Assembly: GCF_010729105.1 (NCBI RefSeq)
Contig: NZ_AP022573.1
Coordinates: forward strand, 1,984,001 to 2,048,000
Direction: 5' to 3'
Origin: Mycobacterium saskatchewanense
Lineage (GTDB): Bacteria > Actinomycetota > Actinomycetes > Mycobacteriales > Mycobacteriaceae
Length of the DNA stretch: 64,000 nt
This document shows positions 44,511 through 53,408 of this stretch, in pieces. The position numbers were made by a program, and so were the translations under genes. Numbering within the stretch: position 1 is the stretch's first letter; each line of letters begins with the position of its first letter. Under the pieces are notes generated by a model that was not told the origin of the DNA, did no database searches, and worked only from the letters and a program-made list of their open reading frames with translations.

Positions 44511-45588
44511 GCGCTCGGGCTTCGACCAGACTCATGGGCGAGATGGTGGGAACCACGCGGGTCATGTGGAACCCCGCGGCGTCAAGCAAGCTCCGGTACT
44601 CCGCAGCGGTGCGTTCACGGCCGGCCTGCATTACCAGCATCTCGAGGTCAGACCAGTGCCCGACATGGTCGCGATTGTCGTCCGGGACCACGTATTCGAT
44701 CAACACGATCGTCGCTCCCGTGGTTGCCGCCGAACGGACGTTCTGCAGGATGCGGACCGCCTCGGCGTCCGGCCAGTCATGAACGATCTGCTTGAGCATG
44801 TAAAGGTTCCCGCCCGGGGGAACGCTGTCGAAGAACGACCCCTCCGCGACTTGCACGCGATCAGCGACGTGACGCGCGCGCAGCAGGGGCTCGACGTCGG
44901 CGACGACGGCCGGCAGGTCATAGAGGACCCCTTTCGACGCGGGTGCGGCATTCAGTACCGCCGCCAGGTTTTGGCCAGTCCCACCCCCGACGTCGACGAT
45001 GGTCGGATATGCGTCGAACGGGTAGGCGGCGACCAGAGATCCCACCACCATCTCGGTGATGTCGGCCATACATTTGCCGAACACCTCGACGCGCTCCGGG
45101 TCTTGATTCAAGAACTCGAACCCGCTGGTGCCGTACAGTACTGGGACAATCCCCTCCCCGGATCTGATCGCATCCGCCAGGTGACTCCATATCTCGCGAT
45201 GTTCTTGTGAACCGAACATGCGGGCCGGACCGGCCGCCGAGAACCGTGCGTCCGGACGCAAGGTATCGGCCAGTGCGTTCAGCTCATAACGGCCGTCTTT
45301 GCGCTGCCGAAAAATTCCGCGGCCTATGAGCGCACGGATCAAGCGGCGCAGCGCATCGGCGTCGGCCTCGACTCGAGACGCCAAGTCCTCGAGGGGCAGG
45401 GGGCCGTCGGCGAGCGCATCGGCGATACCGAGTTGCACGGCCGCGGTGATCGCCTGTGCGGTCCAACCTTCCAGAAGCATCTCCAGTATCGCCACGTGCG
45501 GCGGGGCCGTTCGCTGATGAGCGCGCGACAGCGCGCCCCGTGCGCGTTCGACGACGCGAATGACTTTTGGTGAGATTTGCACGGTCAT
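44506..45588 (-). CDS. SAM-dependent O-methyltransferase (COMT type)
   Basis: The 360-residue protein has an N-terminal dimerisation helix bundle (LEMLLEGWTAQAITAAVQLG), the SAM motif VDVGGGTGQN near 180-190, and the COMT-type catalytic His in LKQIVHDWPD. This is the plan of plant and bacterial phenol O-methyltransferases. It probably methylates a hydroxyl on the aromatic product. Its start at 45588 is 72 bp after the end of the VOC gene. Confidence 0.88.
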   Translation of the reverse strand: MTVQISPKVIRVVERARGALSRAHQRTAPPHVAILEMLLEGWTAQAITAAVQLGIADALADGPLPLEDLASRVEADADALRRLIRALIGRGIFRQRKDGRYELNALADTLRPDARFSAAGPARMFGSQEHREIWSHLADAIRSGEGIVPVLYGTSGFEFLNQDPERVEVFGKCMADITEMVVGSLVAAYPFDAYPTIVDVGGGTGQNLAAVLNAAPASKGVLYDLPAVVADVEPLLRARHVADRVQVAEGSFFDSVPPGGNLYMLKQIVHDWPDAEAVRILQNVRSAATTGATIVLIEYVVPDDNRDHVGHWSDLEMLVMQAGRERTAAEYRSLLDAAGFHMTRVVPTISPMSLVEARAR

Positions 45589-45659
45589 GGGCTGGGTGTA
45601 GCCTTTCTTCGGCGGGTTTGCACCCGGGTCGATCGTCGGCGATCGGATGTCTCGGTCCG

Positions 45660-46118
45660 CTAGCGGGATGGCTCGGTGTCGGCCAGCACCGTGTCGGGGT
45701 CCAGTTCGTCGGGCCACTCGGCCAGGTTCACATCGGGGCCAGCGTTGCCCGAGGGAAGGCTCAACGCGACATCGGTACCGTTGGGGTCGCGGAACCACAG
45801 CGCCGTGACCGCGCCCTGGCGGGTCGCTCGGTAGGGGTGAGAATTGTGCCCCGCCAACCGATCGACCGTTGCACGGATGTCGTCTGGCTCGTCGAAAGTC
45901 AAGTTGATCGCGGTGACGCCGCTCGCCTCGGGATGGTAGTCAAATGCAGTCTGGGAGCGCTCGATGACGACTCCGAGGCGTGCGGCGGTGACAGTGGTCA
46001 GCTTCGCGGTGACCGGATGCGGTTGCACACCAAGCAAAGCGGACCACCAGGCCGCCATCTCCGCCGGCCGGTAGCTGAGCAGTCGTAGCTCGACGAGCGG
46101 TGCGCCAATGGAATTCAC
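45660..46118 (-). CDS. VOC-fold protein of the tailoring operon
   Basis: The 152-residue protein starts at a GTG with GGGAGG upstream, overlapping the monooxygenase stop (GTGA). It has LVELRLLSYRPAEMAAWWSALL and a second half TALWFRDPNGTDVALSL, where a metal Glu would be expected but Asp/Val are seen. It may bind or modify the product. A self-resistance role, as for VOC bleomycin-binding proteins, is also possible. Confidence 0.7.
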   Translation of the reverse strand: MNSIGAPLVELRLLSYRPAEMAAWWSALLGVQPHPVTAKLTTVTAARLGVVIERSQTAFDYHPEASGVTAINLTFDEPDDIRATVDRLAGHNSHPYRATRQGAVTALWFRDPNGTDVALSLPSGNAGPDVNLAEWPDELDPDTVLADTEPSR

Positions 46119-47896
46119 GAGATAGACCTCCCAACACCGCACGGTGCGCTGACCGCGCTCAGTGCCTGCCGTATCTGCGTCGCGTCGCGCCTGTCGGAGT
46201 GCAGTACAGCGGCGATATGGCCGTCCGGCCGCACGATGAGGCCGTCCGCGTCCGCCGCTGCACCGGTGCGGAACACGTGATGCGCCGCCTCATCGACGGT
46301 GCCGACCGCGATGGGGAGCGTCGCGGCGGTGTGCGTCCACCGGGCCCGGGATCGGGGCGTGGCGAGCAGTGTCAGCCGATCATGGCTGATCAGATCGAGA
46401 GTGGATACGCGCCTGCCGCGGTCTTCGACCCAGCCGTGCGGAAGCCGTCCCCCGGCCCAGGCCAACGGCGTGTAGAACTCGGGATCGCAATGCCTCGTGG
46501 GTATCCCGTCGGCCACCACCGCGCCGCTCGAATAGATCACCCCGAGGTCGCTCCCCCAGCTGCGGTAGTGGCGGCCTTGTCGGCTGATCGCCTCTGCTGC
46601 CCTGCGGCGTAGATATCCGCCGACCTTTCCCGGGGACGCCGCCAGGCCAAAGGTGCGATACGCCTGCGCGGAAAGGCCTCGGACCAGCGTGCGCACGGGC
46701 CGCCGTGGCACCCATTCGGGAAGTGCCGCAATGATTCGCGGCAGCAGACTACCGACTCGGCGTGGCATGCCCAGAGCGGCAACCACGTCGAGCAGACCCT
46801 CGACGTTGGCCACGGAGTGGTCGGTGGCACTGCGTCCCACCGGCCGGCGCTCTTGTTCGTAGGTGTCCAGAAGTCCGTTGCCGGCCCGACCGGTGAGCAC
46901 CCACGCGATTTTCCACGCGAGGTTGTGCACGTCGGCGATGCCGGTGTTCAAACCCAGGCCGCCGGTGGGCGGAAACCGGTGCGCCGCATCTCCGGCCAAG
47001 AACGCCCGACCTACTCGGTAGTTGGTCGCGACTTGTGCGTTCATCGCCCACGATTTGATCGAGTGGATGTCGACGCGGACGCTGGAATCGCCGATGGCAT
47101 CGAGGATGTGGTCTCGGCAGACCGCCGCCGGAAAGTCCTCCAGCGATTCGGCCGGTGGAAAGTAAGGGATCTGGAACACGAGATCGTGCGGTGGGCGGTG
47201 GACTATCAAGGCCCCCACGCCCTTGCCGCTGTGCGTCCACATGACCGGCCCACGGCGGTTGCGGCGAAACTTCTCCAGATCGGCGGAGAAGTGCACGCTG
47301 ATCATGTGTTGAAGGGTGGGCCCCTTCATCGCGACACGGAGCGCTCTTCGCACCGGACTGGCCGCGCCGTCGGCGGCGATAAGGTACTGCCCCAGAATCA
47401 TTCGGCTTCCGCCGGCCGTGTCACCGATTGTGACCGCCACCTTGTCGGGTCCGTCCGTGTGGGTGACGTAGCGCCAGCCGCTGCGCAAGTCGATGTGAGC
47501 GTTGTCGCGCAGGCGTTGCCAGAGCAGGGTTTCCAGGAGGCTTTGCGGCAAATGGGCGCTGCGCGTTGGACTGATCGCCTCGATGGCCTCCACCTGCCTG
47601 TCGGGCAGCTCGGCCACCGGCACCCGGCCGAGCTCCGGCCCGGCCAACGTAGTGCAGTACGCGATGCAGCGCAGCTCGTAGGCTTGGGCACTCAAGGCAC
47701 GCAGCTCACGGTCCAGCCCGATCTCGCGCCATATCTCCATTGACCGAGTCGAGAGCACGTGTGCGGCCGGGTGCGTCTGCGGGCGCTCACGCGGCTCCAC
47801 GACAACGCAGCTGACACCGCGGGCGGCCAGCAGCAATGCTGCCGTCGCGCCCACCGGTCCGGCGCCGACGATCACCACGTCACAGGTGTCAGCCAC
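46115..47896 (-). CDS. FAD-dependent monooxygenase, class A (aromatic hydroxylase-like)
   Basis: The 593-residue protein has the FAD motif VVIVGAGPVGATAALLL, the second motif IAADGAASPVRR and the third GDAAHRFPPTGGLGLNTGIA. It has a C-terminal thioredoxin-like extension, as in phenol hydroxylases. It would hydroxylate an aromatic ring or oxidise it toward a quinone. It is co-transcribed with the VOC gene and the methyltransferase. The 148 bp between it and the DoxX-like gene show no gene. Confidence 0.88.
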   Translation of the reverse strand: MADTCDVVIVGAGPVGATAALLLAARGVSCVVVEPRERPQTHPAAHVLSTRSMEIWREIGLDRELRALSAQAYELRCIAYCTTLAGPELGRVPVAELPDRQVEAIEAISPTRSAHLPQSLLETLLWQRLRDNAHIDLRSGWRYVTHTDGPDKVAVTIGDTAGGSRMILGQYLIAADGAASPVRRALRVAMKGPTLQHMISVHFSADLEKFRRNRRGPVMWTHSGKGVGALIVHRPPHDLVFQIPYFPPAESLEDFPAAVCRDHILDAIGDSSVRVDIHSIKSWAMNAQVATNYRVGRAFLAGDAAHRFPPTGGLGLNTGIADVHNLAWKIAWVLTGRAGNGLLDTYEQERRPVGRSATDHSVANVEGLLDVVAALGMPRRVGSLLPRIIAALPEWVPRRPVRTLVRGLSAQAYRTFGLAASPGKVGGYLRRRAAEAISRQGRHYRSWGSDLGVIYSSGAVVADGIPTRHCDPEFYTPLAWAGGRLPHGWVEDRGRRVSTLDLISHDRLTLLATPRSRARWTHTAATLPIAVGTVDEAAHHVFRTGAAADADGLIVRPDGHIAAVLHSDRRDATQIRQALSAVSAPCGVGRSIS

Positions 47897-48044
47897 GGTG
47901 GCTGCGGTCCCCGGACCGCGGTCCGCTGCGGCGTCCGCCGGAGTCGGGCCACAACAGGAGGTGGCATTGCGTCATACGGCTTACACGATGCCGGGCGGCG
48001 GAGCCCTCAACCGAATGACAGTGATGTACATCACAACACGCCAC

Positions 48045-48419
48045 TCACCGACGCCCCCATACGGACATCACGGCCAAAGCCAACAGCACGACGTTCATCG
48101 CGATCATCACCGGTTCACGTCGACGCGCGTGTATCACCGCCGCCCCCAGGGAAACGACGATCAGACCCGCCACGCCAGCCGCCAGCGCCCATCCCTCCGG
48201 GATGTTCAGGAACACCGGAAGAGTCATCCCCAGCGCCGCCAGGACCTCGGTCAACCCCACCAATCTCACTGTTCCCAAGGTGAAGTCGCCGACCCAACTC
48301 GCGCCGCGCAATACAAGCTCGTTCTTCGAGAGCACCAGTTTCGTCGCACCCGCGGCCGCGAACGCCGCAGCCAGCCCCATGCTGAAGACCCACAACGCGA
48401 CGTGCATCGGGCCGATCAC
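48045..48419 (-). CDS. DoxX-like membrane protein
   Basis: The 124-residue protein has four hydrophobic segments (for example LWVFSMGLAAAFAAAGATKL and WALAAGVAGLIVVSLGAAVI) and the DoxX-family ending MNVVLLALAVMSVWGRR. Some DoxX proteins work with quinone or thiol redox systems. An internal ATG at 48407 is an alternative start. It lies upstream of the tailoring operon on the same strand; the 259 bp before it hold no gene I can support. Confidence 0.75.
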   Translation of the reverse strand: MIGPMHVALWVFSMGLAAAFAAAGATKLVLSKNELVLRGASWVGDFTLGTVRLVGLTEVLAALGMTLPVFLNIPEGWALAAGVAGLIVVSLGAAVIHARRREPVMIAMNVVLLALAVMSVWGRR

Positions 48420-48678
48420 CGCCTACCGACACCCGCCGCGCGCCGGCGATCCACCGAGTGGACCGACCGTCGAGCGGGGATGCGTGACCGACGCCCGATG
48501 ATGCACGGACTGGTAACGGCCGTCGACCGGCTTCAGTTCACCGGTAGCTTCGGCCGACAACGCGTGATGCCCAGGTCAGCGACCTCACCGCAGCACGAGA
48601 CGCCTTTGGCGTCCGACGACGCCGAACGACTGGCGCTCGATCACGGCGGATCAACGGCCGGGATGCCGCGCGTCGGCC

Positions 48679-49878
48679 CTAGGACGTTTTCTGCAGCGGC
48701 GGCGAGTAATTGGGCTTGCCCAGGCCGAGGACGTATTGCGCGATCATGTTCCGGAACACCTCTAGCGTGCCGCCGTAGATGCCTACCAGGGGAGCGAATC
48801 GGTAGGCGTACTCGGCGCTGCCGTCGTCGGCGGCACCGTCGGTCCCGAATGGGAGGGCCGCCGCCGCCCCGAGGATGTCCATCAAATCCGGTGAGATGTC
48901 ACGCATGGTCTGCGCGATGGCAACCCGGCCGAAGATGCCCGGCGCGGAAAGCGCGACCTCCAGGCGGGCGACGCTGCGGCCGAGCCGGTATGCGACCGAA
49001 CCGTCATCGATGAGCCGGCGGCCACCGGGCTCGACCCCGGTGACGCGGGCGGCGGCGCGGTCAACGGCCTCGGACAGGAACCCGGCCTGATGCATCATGA
49101 TCGAGGTGTCCTGCAGGCCGTCCGGCGCCGCCGTCACCGCGCCGTGTTCGACGTTCAGCGGCTCGCGCAGCACCGTCCAGCCCGCGTTCACGTCGCCGAG
49201 CCGATACCTGTCATCGACGCGGACCTCGCTGTAGTAGACGATGTTGGTGCGGTCGCCGTCGACCGTGCGGATCCCCTGGATCTCGATTCCCGGCGAGTCG
49301 AGCCTAACCAGGAACATGGTGAGGCTCTTGTGTTTTGGCGCGTCAGGAGCCGTGTTGGTGATCAGGAACACGTACTGGCAATTGTGCGCCCCGGTGGTGA
49401 ACATCTTGGAGCCGTTGATCACCCAGCTGGCCCCGTCCGCCTCCCGGACCGCCCGCGTCTTGCAGGTGGCCACGTCGGAGCCACCTTCGGGTTCGGTGTA
49501 TCCGAGGCAAAGGCGGACCTCGCCGCTGAAGACCTTCGGCAGCACCTCGTCTCGCAGTTCCGGCGTTCCGAACTTAGCCACCGAGCGCGCCACCATGGCG
49601 GTGGTGCCCCAGGTCACCCACGGAACCCGCGCCCGCCGCTTCTCCAGCTCCCAGATACGACGACGCACCCGGCTGAACCCCCCCTCCGCGTCGGACTTCC
49701 ACTCGGCCTCCAAATAGCCTGCGGCGCCGAACTTCAGGTGCAGGCCCTCGTCGAAGTTGTCGCCGGTCTCGCGGTCCCGACGCCTGACCTCTTCGGTGAC
49801 GTGCGTGTCGAGGAAGCTGCGCACTTCGTCGCGAAAGGCCTGGTCGTCGTCGGACAGTTCGACCCGGGAGAAATCCAT
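48679..49878 (-). CDS. Acyl-CoA dehydrogenase, subunit of a pair (FadE type)
   Basis: The 399-residue protein has LCLGYTEPEGGSDVATCKTR (FAD/substrate loop) and the C-terminal IYGGTLEVFRNMIAQYVLGL. It starts at an ATG with GGGGAAAGG upstream and lies 15 bp after the end of another FadE gene. In mycobacteria such side-by-side FadE pairs often form alpha2beta2 dehydrogenases that act on bulky CoA esters; that complex is inferred here. It is the last gene of the operon starting at 55483. Confidence 0.85.
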   Translation of the reverse strand: MDFSRVELSDDDQAFRDEVRSFLDTHVTEEVRRRDRETGDNFDEGLHLKFGAAGYLEAEWKSDAEGGFSRVRRRIWELEKRRARVPWVTWGTTAMVARSVAKFGTPELRDEVLPKVFSGEVRLCLGYTEPEGGSDVATCKTRAVREADGASWVINGSKMFTTGAHNCQYVFLITNTAPDAPKHKSLTMFLVRLDSPGIEIQGIRTVDGDRTNIVYYSEVRVDDRYRLGDVNAGWTVLREPLNVEHGAVTAAPDGLQDTSIMMHQAGFLSEAVDRAAARVTGVEPGGRRLIDDGSVAYRLGRSVARLEVALSAPGIFGRVAIAQTMRDISPDLMDILGAAAALPFGTDGAADDGSAEYAYRFAPLVGIYGGTLEVFRNMIAQYVLGLGKPNYSPPLQKTS

Positions 49879-49892
49879 GCCTTTCCCCTCTC

Positions 49893-50951
49893 CTACACCG
49901 GTTGCGGCGCGCCCTCGCGGGCGGTCACGATGTCGGCGATGCGCTGCGCCACGATGCCCGGGTCACCGCCGGCCAGCGGCCAGCCCCTGGCGCGCACCAG
50001 GTACGCCGTCGCGGCGGCCTCGGACGACACGCCGAGGCCGCCCTGGATGTGGACCGCCATCGTCGCCGCCTTGGCGGCCTCCTCGGCCATGAAAACGAAG
50101 GCCGAGGGTGCCAACTCGGGTCGTTCGTCGGGTTCGTTGTCCAGGAACCACGCGGCGCGCCGGACCAGGTTTCGCCCGCCCTGAACGGTGATCGCCATGT
50201 TCGCAAGTGGGTGCGAGATGGCCTGCAGGGTCGAGATCGGTACACCGAGCGTGTAGCGCGTCTTGGCGAACTCGGCCGCGATGGTCATCGTCTCCTCAAC
50301 CAAACCGACCAGGGCCGCCGCAGTCAGAAGTCGCCATTCATCCAGGGCGAGTTGGTAATCGGCCACCGCCTGAGCACCTTTGGCCACCACCGTGCGGGTG
50401 TCGGCGGCGGCCGGATCCACCCAGGCCATCGGCAGCCGACCGATGTTGTCGACCTTCGCGGGTCGGGCGCCGAAGGTGAGGCGGACGACCCGGTCTCCGT
50501 CGCGGACGAGGATGTGGTCGGCGATCGAACCCGTCGGGATCAATCGGGTGCCCACCGAATCCGCGATCCGTACGTCGAGAGCAGCGAGCTGCTCGCCGCC
50601 GACGACGCCTGCCGTCGCGGCGTCCAACGCCCCCAGCCGGCCGAGCAGCCGGGCGGCGCAGACATGGTCGATCCACGGAACCGGCGCCAGCGACCGGCCT
50701 ACCTCCTCCGCCACCAGCGTCAGGTCGACCAGGGTCGCCCCGTCTCCCCCACAAGAATCGGGCAGCGCCATGGTGGTGGCGCCCATCGCGCACAGCCTCC
50801 CCCAGAGATTCCTGTCGAAGCCGGACGGCTCTGCGGCACGCACCGTTTCGATCGGACAGTGCGCCTTGAAAAATTGCCGGTACGCGCTTTGCAGGTCCGT
50901 ATGATCGTCGGAGAGGCTGTAGTCCAGTCGGCGAAGTTCGAAGCGGTCCAT
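49893..50951 (-). CDS. Acyl-CoA dehydrogenase, second subunit of a pair (FadE type)
   Basis: The 352-residue protein starts MDRFELRRLDYSLSDDHTDL and has DSCGGDGATLVDLTLVAEEV, TRYTLGVPISTLQAISHPLA and HIQGGLGVSSEAAATAYLVR, the usual FadE order. It is shorter than single FadE enzymes (about 380-400), which fits a heteromeric partner. GGAAGGAA lies upstream of the ATG at 50951, which overlaps the preceding amidohydrolase gene by a few bases at its end (50954). Confidence 0.82.
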   Translation of the reverse strand: MDRFELRRLDYSLSDDHTDLQSAYRQFFKAHCPIETVRAAEPSGFDRNLWGRLCAMGATTMALPDSCGGDGATLVDLTLVAEEVGRSLAPVPWIDHVCAARLLGRLGALDAATAGVVGGEQLAALDVRIADSVGTRLIPTGSIADHILVRDGDRVVRLTFGARPAKVDNIGRLPMAWVDPAAADTRTVVAKGAQAVADYQLALDEWRLLTAAALVGLVEETMTIAAEFAKTRYTLGVPISTLQAISHPLANMAITVQGGRNLVRRAAWFLDNEPDERPELAPSAFVFMAEEAAKAATMAVHIQGGLGVSSEAAATAYLVRARGWPLAGGDPGIVAQRIADIVTAREGAPQPV

Positions 50952-50953
50952 CG

Positions 50954-51784
50954 TCAGCGTTCCTTCCCGAAGAAGAAGTCCTGCGCATTGTTGTACAGAT
51001 AGTTGTCGAGCACGTCGGCGGGCAGATCCAGGGCGCGGGCCTCGGGCAGCACCCGCTGCATGCGCAGCACGGGCCAGTCTGACGCGTAGATGACCTTTTC
51101 GGGGCCGCGCGTCCGCATGTAATGCAGCAGGCTTTCCGGCAGCCGCTTGGGTGACCAGGCCGACGTCATCAGGCGCAGGTTGGCGTACTTGAGCAGCAAC
51201 CGGATGGCCACGTCCCACCACGGGTCGGCCCCGTGGATCATGCAAAGCTTCAGCTCGGGGAACCGCACGCACACCCTGTCCAGGTGCATCGGGTGTTGGA
51301 CCTCCCCGGGGATCGGCGGTCCGGGGATGCCCGTGTTGAGACAGAGGGGCAGGCGCAGCTCGGCGCACTTGGCGTAGAGCGGGTAATAGACCGCGTCGCT
51401 GGGCGGGTATTGGCCATCACCCCAGAAGCTCGGCCCCACTACCGCATACGCGACCGGAAGATCGCCCGCGGCGGCGGTCAATTCCCGCAGGGTTGGTACC
51501 GGGCGCAGCAGATTCAGCCCGCCCATGGCCAGTGCGAACCGGTCCGGCCTGGCTTCGACGAACTTGCGCGCGGTTGTCGACGGCTTACTGAGCGAATCCA
51601 TCAGGATCGCCTTCCGCACGCCGTGGTCGTCCATCTCGTCGAGCAGATCGGACAGGTCGACCGGGGCGAACATCGATTCGGGGCCGTTGAAGTAGTCGTC
51701 GCGGACCTTGAGCATCCAGGAGGGCTGGGATTCGGTTTCACCGAAGTGCACGTTGACCAGGCAGTCGATCGCCCCGGCAGTCAT
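50954..51784 (-). CDS. Amidohydrolase family 2
   Basis: The 276-residue protein starts MTAGAIDCLVNVHFGETESQ and has CMIHGADPWWDVA and VIYASDWPVLRMQRV, the metal and Asp motifs of COG2159 TIM barrels. It is smaller than the paralogues at 2854, 4017 and 53409. The ATG overlaps the synthetase stop (ATGA). It is a likely hydrolase or decarboxylase step on a CoA or acid intermediate. Confidence 0.82.
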   Translation of the reverse strand: MTAGAIDCLVNVHFGETESQPSWMLKVRDDYFNGPESMFAPVDLSDLLDEMDDHGVRKAILMDSLSKPSTTARKFVEARPDRFALAMGGLNLLRPVPTLRELTAAAGDLPVAYAVVGPSFWGDGQYPPSDAVYYPLYAKCAELRLPLCLNTGIPGPPIPGEVQHPMHLDRVCVRFPELKLCMIHGADPWWDVAIRLLLKYANLRLMTSAWSPKRLPESLLHYMRTRGPEKVIYASDWPVLRMQRVLPEARALDLPADVLDNYLYNNAQDFFFGKER

Positions 51785-53397
51785 GACCGGACCTGCTGGG
51801 TGGCCTGTTCCCTGGCCCACCGGTAGTTGGGCTTACCGTTGCCGAGGCGCTGAACCTCGTCGACGAAGATGAATGCCTTGGGCGCCTTGAAATGCGCCAG
51901 TTGCGCGGCGCAGACGCCGCGAAGGTCGTCCGGGGTGAGGTCGGCGCCGGGTTGCGGCGCGATCAGCGCGACGACCTCCTGCCCCCACCGTTCGCTCGGC
52001 CGCCCGACGACCAGGGCGTCGGCGACGCCCGGGTATGCGCGCAGCACGCCCTCGACCTCCTCGACGAAAACCTTCTCGCCGCCGGTGTTGACCACCAGCG
52101 AGTCGCGCCCGAAAAGCCTTATGGTGCCGTCTTGTTCGAGGGACGCCCGATCGCCGGGGATCACTACCCGTCGGCCATCGATCCGGGTGAAGGCCCGTCG
52201 GGTCGCTTGGGCATCGTCGAAGTACCCGAGCGGAATCCGGCCGGTCCTGGCCGCCCAGCCGATTTCGCGATCGCCGGGCCGCAGGAACCGGCTGCGGTCC
52301 GCGGAAACGACCGAGGCCCCGACCCTGGGTTCGAAGGTTTCGCTGGTGGTCCCGCCGCGGCTGTGCCCGAAGGCCATGTTGCCGCTCTCCGAAGACCCGT
52401 ACCCCTCGACGATGGTCACGTGCGGCAGGCGTTCCATCAGCGCCCGTTTGTATTTCGCGTTGGTGGCGGCCCCGCCCGTGCCGATCGCGTTCAGCGACGA
52501 CAACTGGTATGGGCGGGCGCGCAGTTCGGCGACCAGCGGCCCCGCGTACGCGTCGCCGACCATCGTCATCATGCCGACCTTTTCGCGCTCCGCGGTCTCC
52601 CAGACCGACCGCGCGTCGAGCTTGTTGCGGTCGTCGTAGAGCACGACCGGCAGGCCGGCGCACAGCGCGGCGAACGCGGTCCACATGCCCGCCGCATGCA
52701 TCAGCGGGGAAACCGCGAACCACGGCGGACCGCCATTGCGGACCTTGTCGTGGATCTCCGTGATGCTGTCGTGGTCGGCGCCCACCATCGACGAGACGTA
52801 CATGTCGCTCTGGCGCCACAGGACGCCCTTCGGGCGTCCCGTGGTTCCGCCGGTGCACATCATGATCAGGTCATCCGGCGACCCCATCAGGTGGAGGTGG
52901 GGGTCGCCCGCCGCCAGCGCATCGCCCAACGGGACCGCACCCGGCAGGTGGGCGGCACCGCTTCCGTCGTCGATGGACACCAGGAGCTCGGTCCCGTCGG
53001 GCGGCAGCACGTCGGCGAATCTGGCCCCGAGCGAGCGGTGGCAGATGATGCCCCGCGGCCGGACATAGGCAAGCAAGTCGCGGATCTCGCGCGGCGAGTA
53101 GTGGTGGTTGACATTGACGGGGACCACACGGGCCTTGAGGCAGGCGACCACCATGTCGGGATACAGGTCGTTGTACATAAGGAGCGCGACGCGGTCCTGA
53201 CCGCATTCCCACGGCTCCAGCGCCCCGCGTTCGGTGTGAGCCCCAAAACCGTTCGCTCGGAGGTAGTTTGCGAGGCTGTTGGTCCGGCTCGCCGATTCGC
53301 CGAAGGTGCTCCGCCGGTTCCCGCACACCGTCATCAGCCGGTCGGGAACGACGTCGGCGATGGCGTCGAGAACGGCGCCCACGGTCCATTCACTCAT
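51781..53397 (-). CDS. Acyl-CoA synthetase (FadD type), second copy
   Basis: The 538-residue ligase starts MSEWTVGAVLDAIADVVPDR and has MCTGGTTGRPKGVLW, GYGSSESGNMAFGHS, GEKVFVEEVEGVLRAYPGVA and the C-terminal GNGKPNYRWA Lys. It is a paralogue of 16843-18495 and 63061. It sits between two amidohydrolases in the operon running from 55483 to 48679. Confidence 0.88.
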   Translation of the reverse strand: MSEWTVGAVLDAIADVVPDRLMTVCGNRRSTFGESASRTNSLANYLRANGFGAHTERGALEPWECGQDRVALLMYNDLYPDMVVACLKARVVPVNVNHHYSPREIRDLLAYVRPRGIICHRSLGARFADVLPPDGTELLVSIDDGSGAAHLPGAVPLGDALAAGDPHLHLMGSPDDLIMMCTGGTTGRPKGVLWRQSDMYVSSMVGADHDSITEIHDKVRNGGPPWFAVSPLMHAAGMWTAFAALCAGLPVVLYDDRNKLDARSVWETAEREKVGMMTMVGDAYAGPLVAELRARPYQLSSLNAIGTGGAATNAKYKRALMERLPHVTIVEGYGSSESGNMAFGHSRGGTTSETFEPRVGASVVSADRSRFLRPGDREIGWAARTGRIPLGYFDDAQATRRAFTRIDGRRVVIPGDRASLEQDGTIRLFGRDSLVVNTGGEKVFVEEVEGVLRAYPGVADALVVGRPSERWGQEVVALIAPQPGADLTPDDLRGVCAAQLAHFKAPKAFIFVDEVQRLGNGKPNYRWAREQATQQVRS

Positions 53398-53408
53398 GGT
53401 GTCAGGCG

